Shown here piece after piece: positions 1 through 11,278 of a stretch of 64,000 bases of DNA. Each line of letters starts with the position of its first letter. Within the stretch, counting starts at the first letter, position 1. This DNA is from Batkoa obscura (lineage: Eukaryota; Entomophthoromycota; Entomophthoromycetes; Entomophthorales; Batkoaceae). Both the position numbers and the translations under genes were made by a program. Under the pieces are notes generated by a model, which did not search any database, was not told where the DNA came from, and saw only the letters and a program-made list of their open reading frames with translations. Where the stretch lies: the NCBI GenBank assembly GCA_030770535.1, contig JASVEC010000011.1, positions 558,001 through 622,000 of the forward strand, written 5' to 3'.

Positions 1-201
1 TAACTTGTAATAAAATAATTTAAAACTGTATCGGGTACTTTTGGTCTTTAAATAATTTATTTTTATAGAATTTTAAGCAAAGTTTTTAAAATATTTTATA
101 TTTAGAAATTGGATAAAATAATGAAACCAATTGAACATTTCCCATTTGATAAAAAATAACAATCCCAATTAACTTTCAAAAAAAATCAGAGTTTAAAAAT
201 A

Positions 202-274
202 TGCTCCGTATAGGGCTTGAACCTATGACCTTAGCGTTATTAGCACCACGCTCTGCCAACTGAGCTAACGGAGC
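202..274 (-). tRNA. tRNA-Ile (anticodon AAT)
   Basis: Read on the minus strand, this 73-nt stretch folds as a cloverleaf. The 7-bp acceptor stem pairs GCTCCGT with ACGGAGC and leaves discriminator A. The T arm has the loop TTCAAGC. The anticodon stem TGGTG/CGCTA closes the 7-nt loop CTAATAA, which gives anticodon AAT (isoleucine, read as IAU after editing). There is no intron. The D arm GCTC...GAGC and the A box are typical of a functional nuclear tRNA. Confidence 0.95.
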
Positions 275-686
275 CTGCCAAATTTGTTATATTCCTTGAG
301 TAAAAAGACATAAATAAACTACACTTTAGATGACTGCTAAATGTTCTTTAATTAGGATAAATTATTTATAATAACCCTCTGATGGATTGATAATTTATTG
401 TATCGAAGAATGGAACTGTTGATATTTAAAACTGGAAAAACTTAAAAATCAATAAAATTGGGATAAACGCTTTTCAATGTGACTTTAGATTAATCAAATT
501 AGTGTGCATCGGAAGAATGGAACAATTAATTCTAAAATTGAAGGAGTTGAAAATCATAGTTAAGTTTAGGATAAATTGAGGTCTGCCGGTGATGAAGTTA
601 GGTGAATGGAAAAGATAATTTTTGAGAAGAGATGATAATGTATATTCTTAACAAAAGTTAAATTAGAATAGTTAAAGTTATTAATA

Positions 687-717
<31 letters not shown>

Positions 718-1671
718 TTAAGGGTTTGATTTTTTGCTAATTTAATTTAATTTTATAATAATGGCTTTTAAACCAAATTAATTAGTAGTGAGCTTTAACT
801 CATCGTTTATAAAATTTAGAGTGCCATTAAAGCAAAAATATCCACTTTTTTTACACTGTTAATGAATTTCAACCTCTGTTTTAATTTTATACGACCTATT
901 TTAAGGCCATTTTAGATAATAGTGGTTCGTTAACTTTATGTAATTTTTTTGGGTTTTTTTTAGATAATGAACAAATGAGCAATAAATAAATGTTTTTTTT
1001 TAATATGGAATAAAATCAATATGAATAAGATGAATAGTCACAACCTTCTATCGAAATACGATATTTAAAAACTATTGAGTGATTTAATAATGAGTCAAAT
1101 TCTAACCTTCTAGTTATCTGTAAATTGTAGTTTAATTAATAATTAACAAAATCCAGTATCATAAATAAATCAAAAAAATTATTAATCAAGAAACTTTATT
1201 TAGATAGTTTAAAATATATTATTACTTGATATAATTTTAGTAGTTAGAGTTTAAAAATGTGTTTAAAAAGATGTTAGAAATAACGTCAAATTGAATTTTA
1301 ACCACTTATTCAAGAAATTTTGAAATATTTAGCATAAATTTATAACTGGTATAATTAATATATTTGAAAATAATGATAGTGTTAGAACCATAAAAAGTAA
1401 TCTTACTTATTTAATTGGTAAACTTCAAGTTGATCTTTAAACTAAATAATTGATAATATTTATTATTATAAATTATTAAATAATAAATAAATAAAAAGTA
1501 TAAATATCAACAATATTGACAATTAATTTTAAATTTTAAACTTTCATTTTTGCTATTTAATTTAATTTAATTATTATTATTATCACTTCTTGTTCATATC
1601 TATTTTCATAATTATTATTTCAACATTTATAAAATAAATAATTAAATAATAACTTTCATATAATAACAAAA
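275..1671. other. intergenic, AT-rich, no gene seen
   Basis: No convincing open frame or homology is visible on either strand. The stretch holds an (AAT)n microsatellite near 688-713 and many short A/T runs. Its right end is the upstream region of the PH-domain gene. Confidence 0.6.
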
Positions 1672-2406
1672 ATGAATTTATTCACCATAAAATCCCACTC
1701 TAATATATCAACCACAGTCTCACATACTAGTATGAGTGCTCAAAATCATTTAAGCTATATCTTCAATTTTGGTAACAAATTGAAGAAGCGTAATAGTATT
1801 TCTCAACTTAGTGAAAAAGAAATTGAAGTATATTCAACTTCCTCACCAACTTCGGAAGATCCAACTACTTTAATGACAATTCAATCTTATAATTCCACAT
1901 TAGAACCAGAAGATGTACTTCCTTTATATCAATGTAGTTTAAATAAAGAAGGTATTGTGTTATTAAAATGGGAAAAAATTCAATCGAAAAAAATGAATAA
2001 ACATTGGAATACAACTAATTTAAAAGTGACTGGGACCTTAATTACTTCTCAATGGATACCTACTAAGTCTTGGTTAACTGGAATTTTTAAGAATAATAAA
2101 AATTCAAAACAAGATAAGGTCAATGATGATACACCGGTACCTCAAAGTAAACCTTCCTATATACAAAAGTGGGATGTAGAAGGTATGAAAGTTATTGCTG
2201 CACCTGATGTTAATGATCGAATGACTTTTAGAGTAGTATTTAAAAATGGGGATTGTTGTTTAATTCGTGCTAATAAATTAAAAGAAGCTCAAGCTTGGGT
2301 TGATACTTTACAATCTTCAGCTAATATTGCTGATGATTTGGATCTTAGGATTTCTCCTGTATTTTATACACTACCTAGATCAAGGGTTAGGTATAGAGGT
2401 TTATAA
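1672..2406 (+). CDS. PH-domain protein
   Basis: Single-exon gene for 244 residues. Residues about 80-225 look like a split pleckstrin-homology fold. The run 'LPLYQCSLNKEGIVLLKWEK' opens the domain, 'LKVTGTLI' fits an early strand, 'TFRVVFKNGDCCLIRA' a middle one, and 'KEAQAWVDTLQ' the closing helix with its invariant Trp. A Lys/Asn/Asp-rich insert of about 25 residues (near 140-160) sits in a loop. The Ser/Thr-rich N-terminus (1-75) looks disordered, and there is no signal peptide or membrane segment. PH domains usually bind phosphoinositides or partner proteins at membranes; the ligand cannot be read here. The first ATG follows AACAAAA, a reasonable fungal start context. Confidence 0.75.
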   Translation: MNLFTIKSHSNISTTVSHTSMSAQNHLSYIFNFGNKLKKRNSISQLSEKEIEVYSTSSPTSEDPTTLMTIQSYNSTLEPEDVLPLYQCSLNKEGIVLLKWEKIQSKKMNKHWNTTNLKVTGTLITSQWIPTKSWLTGIFKNNKNSKQDKVNDDTPVPQSKPSYIQKWDVEGMKVIAAPDVNDRMTFRVVFKNGDCCLIRANKLKEAQAWVDTLQSSANIADDLDLRISPVFYTLPRSRVRYRGL

Positions 2407-2775
2407 TTATATATATAGTATTTATATTCTCTTTTTTTTGTATTATAAAAGTTAGTTAATAAATTATATATTTGATTTATTTTAATATTTTCTATTTTTT
2501 TATAATGTAATTTAAAACCACTAATGCTATTTAATTATTCATTTATTCTATAAATCTATATCATTTATTATAACAAAAGTGAACGAGTTATTATAAATAA
2601 AAGCAAATTATAATCAAAGCTTACCCCAATTATCATTTAATAATTATTACTATCAACTGTTTCATTTAATTTATGTAGCTAATGAATAATTTTATTATAA
2701 AATAAAATAAAAATAAGAATAAAAAAGCTATATATAAATAGAAGCGAATTATAAGATAACAAATCAATTCAATTT
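2407..2775. other. intergenic spacer between convergent genes
   Basis: This is the 3' flank of both the PH-domain gene and the minus-strand Eaf6 gene. It is AT-rich without a coding frame. A TATATAAATAG string near 2731 resembles the core-promoter motif seen upstream of other genes in this window, but no plus-strand gene starts after it. Confidence 0.5.
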
Positions 2776-3442
2776 TTAAACATCCACAAACTCATCATAA
2801 CTTTGAGAAGTTTCCCTTTCTCTTTTATCATTTAATTTAAGTTTAATCTTTGTATTTTCTTTCATTTTCCTTGGACTATTACTAAACATTACACTATTGA
2901 TCTTTTTTTCCATTTTAGCTTTTTCCTTATCTAATCGACTCTAAAAAAAACCAATATCTTTAATTTCTTTTCAAAAACTCTTTTTTCTTTTATTTCTTTA
3001 CTTACCTCCAAATCTGTTGCCCCAGATAACGTAAATATTCTATCTTCCAATTCAATCCCATTTTTTTGTTTTTTCAAATTATTAAACCCATTAAAAGTAG
3101 TAGTTGTTGAGCTAGTTGGTTCTAATAAATATTGATCAAATCCTTTAATGACATTACCGCTAAACTTAGTATCTTCTAAATAACTCGTTTCTAGTCCATA
3201 GATTTTACTCTCAATTTCTTCCTATAGAGGGATTATTATTAGATTTATACATTTCTCTTTAAGTTGTAATATGAAATTACCAATGAAAGCAATATACGGT
3301 TTTTATTTTTTATTAAATCATTTAATTCATGTTCTTCCTTTTTAATCTCTTTGATAGCAAGCTATGAAATTTGTTTAGTTTATTGTTTAAAATATTGATA
3401 TTGATATTGATATAAAATTACTTGTCTTTCTCTGGCTTCCAT
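2776..3442 (-). CDS. EAF6: Eaf6-like subunit of NuA4/NuA3 histone acetyltransferase complexes
   Basis: Four exons on the minus strand (3422-3442, 3298-3361, 3006-3217, 2776-2940) give 153 residues. All introns have GT...AG ends. The diagnostic Eaf6 stretch is present: 'ESKIYGLETSYLEDTKFSGN' followed by 'VIKGFDQYL', which matches the family pattern I-Y-x-x-E-x-S-Y-L-E-D-T-x-x-x-G-N-x-I-x-G-x-D. It is preceded by a Lys/Glu-rich coiled coil and followed by a basic tail with an 'RIFTLSGATDLE' segment, as in other fungal Eaf6 proteins. Eaf6 is a small structural subunit of chromatin-modifying complexes in the nucleus. The acceptor of exon 3 is slightly uncertain; I chose the AG at 3218-3219 because it keeps the frame. 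Confidence 0.85.
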
Positions 3443-3935
3443 TTGTTTTAAAAATGTTAAAAAATAAAAATAAAAATAAGAAATATTGAATTGTTGCTTA
3501 AGATGAAATTAACAATTATTGGTTAAATTAAGATTAAGCATTTTTTAAGTTATTCATTTTATTTTAGTTAGATAAAAGGATATGTAATTCTATTATTGTT
3601 AAATTTAAAACATTTTTGATAATTTACTACATTGAAATAAAGATAGCAATATAATTTTAAAAAAATACTGATTCAAAACAGAAACTCAATAAATGACTTT
3701 AAATTAAAAATTAATATATGCAACTATTTTTTGACTTTGTTCACTTTCTATAGTATAAAATTTAAAAATATCATTACTCAAGATGTTTTATAAAAAAACA
3801 AGTACTAATTTGAACTATAAAAGATCCCAAAATTAAATCCAAAAAAAGTTAAAAATCAGATTAAAAAAACTCAAAAAAAAAACTCGAAATTCAATTAACT
3901 TTATTTTCTACATATCAATCTCATCTTCACGAAAG
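3443..3935. other. divergent intergenic region
   Basis: Region between the Eaf6 gene (minus) and the PPR-like gene (plus), so it probably holds both promoters. It is AT-rich with A-runs just before the PPR start. No clear TATA motif or gene is seen. Confidence 0.5.
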
Positions 3936-6090
3936 ATGCGATTAACCCCTTTATTATTGAAACCACAAGTATTTCGACATTCAAATAAACCTAGTAATTT
4001 ACACTTTTTAATTGAACATAAAATAGTGAAAAAAAAGAAAAAAGAACGAATTAATCAATTAATTTCAACTAATAAAACTTTAATCAATTATTTTAAAAAT
4101 AAAGAATATCCAAAATTAATTGAATATACATTAAATGAATCAAAAAGTATAAAGTTGAAAGGAAAAGAGAATTATTTATGTCAACAATTATCTGTTTATT
4201 GTTTATTTGCATTCTTGGGATATTTTAAAAAAGGAGAATGGAAATTAGCTGAAGAGATGTTATTAAAATTATACCCGAAAGAAAAATATACAACACCAGA
4301 AAAAATAGAATTAGATATTCAACTTGAAGAAATAATTGATATTGAGAAGTATAAACAAATGCAGGCTATAATTGAACATCCAGTATTATTTCGATTATGG
4401 GTAAATAAACAAGGATTCATAAAAGAAGCAAACTATATTGTTTCAATATTAGAAAAAAATAATAGATTAGTTGAATGGGACAAAAATTATTTAATTCAAA
4501 AATCAAATTATCATATTAAAGAAAAGGAGTTTAAATTAGCCGCTAAATTGGTTGTAAAATTATATAATCAATTTGAACATTTAGATTCAGAATTATTGAG
4601 GACTTTAATCGTTAAATTAAGAATACTGGAATTTAAATTGGCATTTGAATTGACACAGATTGCTTTTAAAGAAGGAGTCAAAATTAATTTAAATATCATT
4701 AATAATATTTTATATAGATGTATTAGATTTTGTAGTGATAATGAAGATAATAATAATAATAATAATAATGTAACAATATTTTATAAACATCCATTACTAA
4801 ATGATAATAGTAATCCACAATATAAAATTCAACTAAATGAAATTTATGATTTTATAATAAAATATCAATTTGAATTAAGTAATAAATTGTTGGGATATTA
4901 TATATTACGAAGCATACAGTTAAATGGAATTAATAAAGCTTGTGAAGAATATGATGAATTAATTCAACAACATAAGAATTTAACTAAAGAAGATTTAACA
5001 ATAATTAAAGGTCAATTAATTCATGGTTTATTACAACAGAGAGATCTTAATAAAGTCAATGAATTATTAACACAAATTAATATTAATCCAATAATTCATA
5101 GTAAATTAGTTAATTATTTTATACAAAGTAAACAATATCATCAAGTAGTTTCAATTTATAATGAAAATTATCCATCACATAATATTGTTAGTTATACTTT
5201 ATTAATTAAATTAGCTTTGATTAACGAAGAAATCGAATTAGCCTTTCAATTATTAGAACAAATGAAAATGAATAATATAAAATATGATAAAACTATTTTA
5301 AATTTATTAGTTAGTTATAGTTATAAAAAGAAAGATATTAATTTAATTAAAAGAGTTTTAATTTTATTTTATCAAGATTATTATTATTTATTAAATATAA
5401 GAAGTATTAAATTATCCTTTTCAACTGCTATTTCAAATCATGATTGGGAATTTGCTTATCAATTTGAAAATCAAATCCTTCAAAATAATAATAGTATTAC
5501 CAACACTAATGACAATTCATTAAGCCCACCCTCTACAACTATAACTACAACTACAGCTGTTACTCCCACGAATAACATTGGTATTAATAATCAATTGTTA
5601 AGATTTTATATATTAACTAAAAATGAAAATTTATTACCTTTTATAAATCAAATAATTGATAATAAATTAATTAATAATAATACTTTTAATTGGATATTAT
5701 TAGCTTATTTATCTTTAAATCAATATTCAAAAACTTGGGAATTTTATTGGGAATATTTAAAACAACAAATTAGTGTAAATGTTAATAATAACATTGAAGA
5801 TAATAGTAGTATCACCAATATAACTAATAGAAACTCAACACATAATGATCATTATCATTTATATGTTTATACTTTAAATTCTATGTTACATTATTCAATT
5901 AAATTAAAACAATGGGATCATATTCAACATTTAGTTAGTTATGCTAGATTAATTGGTTATTTAGGTAATAATAATAATAATAATATAAATATAAATTAAT
6001 ATTAATCTTTTCATTATATTAGACAATGAACATCCTAACCCAACTACTAAAAATTTAATTCAAGGTTATTATACATTGTTAAATAAATAA
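3936..6090 (+). CDS. PPR/TPR-like helical-repeat protein, probably mitochondrial
   Basis: Two exons (3936-5964 and 6023-6090) give about 698 residues. The start is basic and free of acidic residues ('MRLTPLLLKPQVFRHSNKPS'), like a mitochondrial presequence. Helical pairs spaced about 35 residues apart follow. The best is 'NIVSYTLLIKLALINEEIEL' with 'AFQLLEQMKMNNIKYDKTIL', a typical pentatricopeptide repeat (VSYTLLIKL...A..LLEQM...I..D). PPR proteins bind organelle RNA, and fungal ones support mitochondrial transcript processing or translation. Asn-rich tracts interrupt the repeats near residues 270 and 525-550. Without splicing, the frame ends in an Asn/Ile tail that is really intron. With the 58-nt intron at 5965-6022 removed, the protein ends in a normal sequence, '...LDNEHPNPTTKNLIQGYY...'. 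The exact RNA target cannot be told. Confidence 0.7.
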
Positions 6091-6173
6091 TCTATCCTAA
6101 TTAAATAATCTTATATAAACGCCACGCAATTTTATTTCAATTCTATTTATTACATCCAGATACATTCTCTTCT

Positions 6174-8944
6174 TTAATTCGTTAACACCTGTTGTACTTT
6201 CTTTGTAGTAGTATTACTCGTTGTTGGGGATCCCGTTAAACTAGGTTGATCAAAGCCAGCAGTATTAGCTACAAGGGAAATACAACGTAATAACATGGGA
6301 TGATTTTGTTCATCTGTAAATTCAGAACCTAACTGAGCCAATAGAGAAGAGTAAATAGCATTTAATGGTAATGCTAAATTAGGACCTGGGAAATGGGCTT
6401 TTTCCATTAATATACGATAACATAAATTAGCTTTGGACGAGTTTTCATCGGTACTGATTTTAGCATGGAGAGAGGCTGTGACTGCTCGAATCGTTTGAAG
6501 GTAAACATGATCTAAAAAGGAATGAAAATGAGTTTTGTGAATTAAAACGTTAGATAATAAGCTTACCAGAACTATTAGAGGCATGAGTAAATGCATCGGA
6601 ATAAAGATGTGCAATATTAGCTAAAATAGATAATAAATTTTTGCCTTTGATGGAAAAAAATAATAAATCATAAATTAAGCATCTTATTGAAAACATATCT
6701 TGAGTAGCTAAACTTAAAGCAGAGAAGATACGTGTTAAGGAACTAAAATTATAATAAATTAATAAAAATAATAAATTATTTAAAAAAATAAAACTTACAT
6801 TGTATATCCTCTATCTTCTTTTGTTTGACAACCAATAACAATCAAATTATTTGTAAGTTGAAATAATTGAGGTAAGATGGGTAGCTAAATATAAACAATT
6901 AAATAAAATAATTAATATATTGATTTAAATAAAATATTAGTGTTTTTTACCTTTGGAAATTTAATGGACATTGTAAGTAAATAAATACTAATTTTTCTTT
7001 CCCAAAGTAATAGTTGAGTTGGTATATTTCTACGATAACTTTCATCAATAATAATAGTTTCTAAATCGGAACAAGTAGAAGGTAAAGTAGAATCAAGGAT
7101 GGGTGATTGAATAGAAAAAGATCTAATAATCGTCAATAAAGAATTAAAAAAAGTTAATAAATTTGTTGAATTTAAATCAGTAAAATGTGAAAACAATTGA
7201 GAATTCATAACTTTTTTGCCATCCGAAATTAAATTCAATGCATGAGAAATAGAAGCTTCATCTGAGATATACATTTTTGGTGAATTACTTATTTGTTGAT
7301 TAAATTTCTTTTCAAATTTACCATTCCATAAACAATCAGATGTAAAGTTTTTGTCAAATTCCAAACTGTTTTTTTTAAATAAAATTGGATCTTGAAACAA
7401 TTCTTCTTCAAATAAGTTAGGTTCAATAAAATTAAATATTTGTAATGAACTACTAGTGGTGGAAGCAGAATCAAATTCAGAATTTGATTGAGTAAATCCT
7501 CGTGGTGAGCCTACAACATTCATTTCATTCATTGGTGTTTGTAATTCAGAACTACAAATTAACTCTTCGCTTCTCATTCTTTTGGTTTTCATTGGTTCTC
7601 GTTCAATTAAAGTACTCTCATTACTACTCATAATACTTTGAACATCTTTATCATTTGATGTAGTACTAGTATTATTACTATTATTGTTATTATCATTATT
7701 ATTATTATTATTAGTGTCTTTAACTAATAATTCTGCTTTCATACTAGAGATCTGTTCTTGATGAGCAATTGCTAAACTTTCCAAATAGTTTTTTGTTTTA
7801 TTAATCAATTCTAAATTTTCACTAATTTCTTTAACTTTAGTAATTAAATTACTAATACTTTCACTCACTTCTTGATCACTATTGATCAATCCTGCTTCAA
7901 TTAATTGTTGAAAGCAATTAATCACAATATTCTTATTCATATCAATATTTAATATTAAATTCTTAATTAAATACGACTTTTGTTTCCTTGTTTTTGGTTT
8001 CACTTTATAAGGAAATCCTACGTTTGATTGTGGAATGGTATTGGTGGCAGCAGAGCTATTACCTGCTATACTAGGGGTGCCAATAACAGATAAGATTAAT
8101 ATCTTTAATTTTTTAATCAATGGAAAGAGTGGGGAATCAAGAGGAAGTATAGCTTCTTTATCATTTAATATCTGAGTAGGATTCAATAAAGCGTTATCTA
8201 AGATAGTCACTTCTTCCTGATATTTACCAACTTGGATATAATTTTTATCTAATTTATAATAATTATTTTGTAACTCTAAATGGCTCTCTTTACTCATACT
8301 ACCCTTATTTAATAAGGCTGCTTCTAAACTTTTGATCCTTTGGTCTCTATAAAAAATATGAAGTTAATAAATTTCTATTCCTTAAATTAATTTAATGTTA
8401 ACTACTTACTTTTCACCTAACTCTTTATTAAGTCGATTGATTTCCCTAACTTGGAAGGAATTTTTTGCTTGTGAAATTTGGTTCTCTTTCACTTTAGACT
8501 CCAACGTAGTTTTAATATTCTAAAAAAAAGAAGTCCATTAAACACCGTCACTTTAAAAAAGAATACAAATCATCGTACCTCCAATGACGTGATCTTAACA
8601 TTAAGAGCCTTAACTTCCTCAACCTTTAAATTCAAACTAGCCATAGCATTAGCTGACGTTTCCAATAAAGTGAAATATTGATTTTGAAGAACTGAAGCTT
8701 GAGCAAACATTTCATCCCTTTCCCTTTTTAATTTACTATATTCCACCATCATCTTATTCAAATTTTCTTTAGCCAACTTCAATGTCTTATGTAGCTCAAT
8801 ATTCTCATAATTTCTCTCCTGTAACATTTTTAAGATCATAGCATCTTCAAATATATTTCCTTTTAGTTTTTGTAAGTTGACTTGACTAGCTGCAACTGGT
8901 GGTTTATTTTTGGAACTTGACTTGGTACTCATCTCTGGTGGCAT
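6174..8944 (-). CDS. Unrecognised coiled-coil protein, 823 aa
   Basis: Six exons on the minus strand (8579-8944, 8410-8519, 6951-8346, 6799-6884, 6567-6742, 6174-6511) join in frame with consensus GT/AG ends. The N-terminal 40% is coiled coil ('KMLQERNYENIELHKTLKLA', 'KTTLESKVKENQISQAKNSF', 'DQRIKSLEAALLNKGSM'). The middle has a poly-Asn tract and a Ser-rich region. The C-terminal 350 residues are hydrophobic helices without membrane character. The architecture of an N-terminal coiled coil plus a helical-repeat C-terminus recalls ATRIP/Rad26/Ddc2 checkpoint adaptors, but I see no decisive motif, so that is only a suggestion. The start at 8944 is the first ATG of the open frame and follows AACAACA. 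Confidence 0.7.
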
Positions 8945-9732
8945 TGTTGTTTGTAATAGTATATGATGTTAATGGTTCTATATGGAGGTGTGATTTTTTA
9001 TGAAAGTTATCTATTTATTACTCTTCTATGACTCGATTTTGTTGGAACTCAAGTTACTCTCGCCTCGTAATTCCTGTCTTTTTGAGAAAAACCAAAATTC
9101 AATGTATGAAGAAATTCCTTAATTAAGCTTCCAAATCGAAACGAAGGTAAAAGCCAGGTTTCACTTAGTTGACCCAATGATTGATTCAGTGAGAATAGGT
9201 TAAGTATTTTATTGGTAGAGTGGAAAACCAGCCGACTGTAGCACGAAAGCTGATTGGTGGATTTTGTTTAAATCATTTTATCCACCTAATAATAAAAGTA
9301 AAAGTGAAAGGGTTATTCGGGTGAAAATTTAGCTGAGGAATTAGGGATAATTAAATTTGTATTGAAGGTTCAAATAATTGATTAGTGTTATTGGCAAAAG
9401 TTGTATATGAAAATTAAAGGGTAAATAGATATTTTGTATGTTTTAGATATTTATTTTTCTATCTATTTTTAAAGATGATGAGTTTGACTTTGTTTTGTTC
9501 AATGGCATAATTAATTCCTATTGGAATAAATTATTTATTTGGCTGAAATACATTAAAGAATTAGAATTGTAATCAGTTATAATTCAACATTTACTTTATT
9601 TTGGAATTACATTATTCTATATTTTGTCAATTATAAATAAACCTAAAAAAAGAATATAAATTTGATGTACTAATAATGATATTTATTTAATATAAGAAAG
9701 AAGATATATAATAAAAAGAATAATTATAGGCC
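8945..9732. other. intergenic, no gene seen
   Basis: Lies between the start of the coiled-coil gene and the end of the TPX2-like gene, both on the minus strand. It should hold the coiled-coil gene's promoter. No coding frame or repeat stands out. Confidence 0.5.
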
Positions 9733-11278
9733 TTAATTTTTGTACCCTTTAAAATATTTTGGTTTAGCAAATATAGGTGTTTGTGGAATAGTAAGTGCTC
9801 TTTGCGATGGCTTTGGAATAAAAAAATGATATTTTGGCATTGGTTTCGCTTTAAACTCATGTAATTTTTTTTCTGCTAAATATTGATTCAATTCCATTTT
9901 CTATAAAATAAAAGTACATTAATTAGTATGTAAAGTTAATAGAAATATACATAGAAGCTGGGCAAAGAAGGCTTAATATTAATATTTTTAACTAATTACC
10001 TAAAGTTGCTATCATTTTAATTTAAAATGAATGACACTAATATTATTACATATAAAATTTTAACATTAATATTTGCTTTCCCATGCTATAAAAAATTAAA
10101 TTACTTACCCTTTCAAGTTCCTCTTCCATTTTCCTACGTTTTTCTCTTTGTTCCATTTTTTCAAGTACTTGTAAATCAAATGTTTGTCTCCTTTTAGCTT
10201 GTTTTTCTGAATGTAATACAAATGGTTCAATTTTAGTTGGTGGTTTACTACATCTTTTAATTGGAATAGGTTTAAATTTTGGCATTGGTAAAGCAGTAAA
10301 GCTAGTTTCTTCTTCATTATCTTTCATTTGTTGTAATGATTGATGATATCGTACTCTTTCTTCAGATTGAAATCTAAATGGTTCTGGAATTGTAGGTGGA
10401 CGTGGTTCAACACCAATAATATTCTATTATTTTATTAATATCATAACATTAAATAATTAAATTAAACCTACATTTCTAACTATCCTTGGTAAAGGTAGAG
10501 CTTTAAATTTTCTAGCTTTTTCCAATTCCTCCTTTTCCTTTTCAAGTCTTCTTTGAAATCTTTCTCTTTTTCTAGCTGTAATTTCTTCACTAGCGAATTT
10601 AAATGGTATAGTTTTAGTGAGTTGTTTAGCTCTCTTTTTAATGATAGTTTTGACTCTAATATTTCTATTTGGCTGTCTATCATGATACTGTTCGTTTCGA
10701 TTTCTTTCTGTACTATGTAATTCTGAAAATCTAAACTCTTTAATTACTGTCAATGGTGTTTTCTTAACTTTGGGAACTCCAAAATCGCCACTTGAATTCA
10801 TAATTCTAGGATCAAGGGGAAGTGCTTTAAATGGTTTAACTTCTTGGACAATCGGGTTATGGTGGTGTACCTTTGCTCTTAAACTTGTTTGTAAACGTGG
10901 TGATCTAGGTTGGGTCAACTCTTTTCTCTCTAGTTTTTTAGTAGTAGTATTCTCATCACGCTTTATTCTTGGTTTAGATAAAAATCTGTCAGGTACTTCG
11001 TTGATTATTTTACGCATTCTCTCAGCCAATGGTATATAAGGCGAACCTGGTTCATTACTCTCCGATGTCACACTTGTAATTGGTTTTGACTGACGTATTG
11101 GTACACGAAATGGCTGTTTTGGAGTTGAGTTGGTATTTTGTTTAACTATTTGTTTTCGTTGTTTGATTTGATTTACAGCTTTTGAAGTAGGTTTTGCAGG
11201 TCTTGAGCCATTATGGCTACGCATCTTTCTTGGGCTGAGCTTGTCGAACATTGTTACTTGACTTGCTCCTTCCATCAT
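9733..11278 (-). CDS. TPX2-like: TPX2-like spindle-assembly protein
   Basis: Three exons on the minus strand (10472-11278, 10109-10423, 9733-9900) give 429 residues. The protein is very basic and carries several copies of the TPX2 signature F-K-A-x-P-x-P: 'VKPFKALPLDPRIMN', 'ARKFKALPLPRIVRN', 'SFTALPMPKFKPIP', 'FKAKPMPKYHFF'. Between them are 'PFxF/LxSExxxxR' boxes ('IPFKFASEEITARKRERFQR', 'PFRFQSEERVRYHQ', 'PFVLHSEKQAKRRQ') followed by Glu/Lys/Arg coiled coil. These alternating elements are the hallmark of TPX2 C-terminal repeats, which bind microtubules and promote branching nucleation in spindles. No convincing Aurora-binding N-terminus is visible. The protein is shorter than animal TPX2 (about 750 aa). 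Two ATGs open the frame in tandem (MM). Confidence 0.8.

Noticed and set aside
6174-8944. Firm assignment as ATRIP/Rad26
   Set aside because: Only the general coiled-coil plus helical layout agrees; no diagnostic motif was found by eye.
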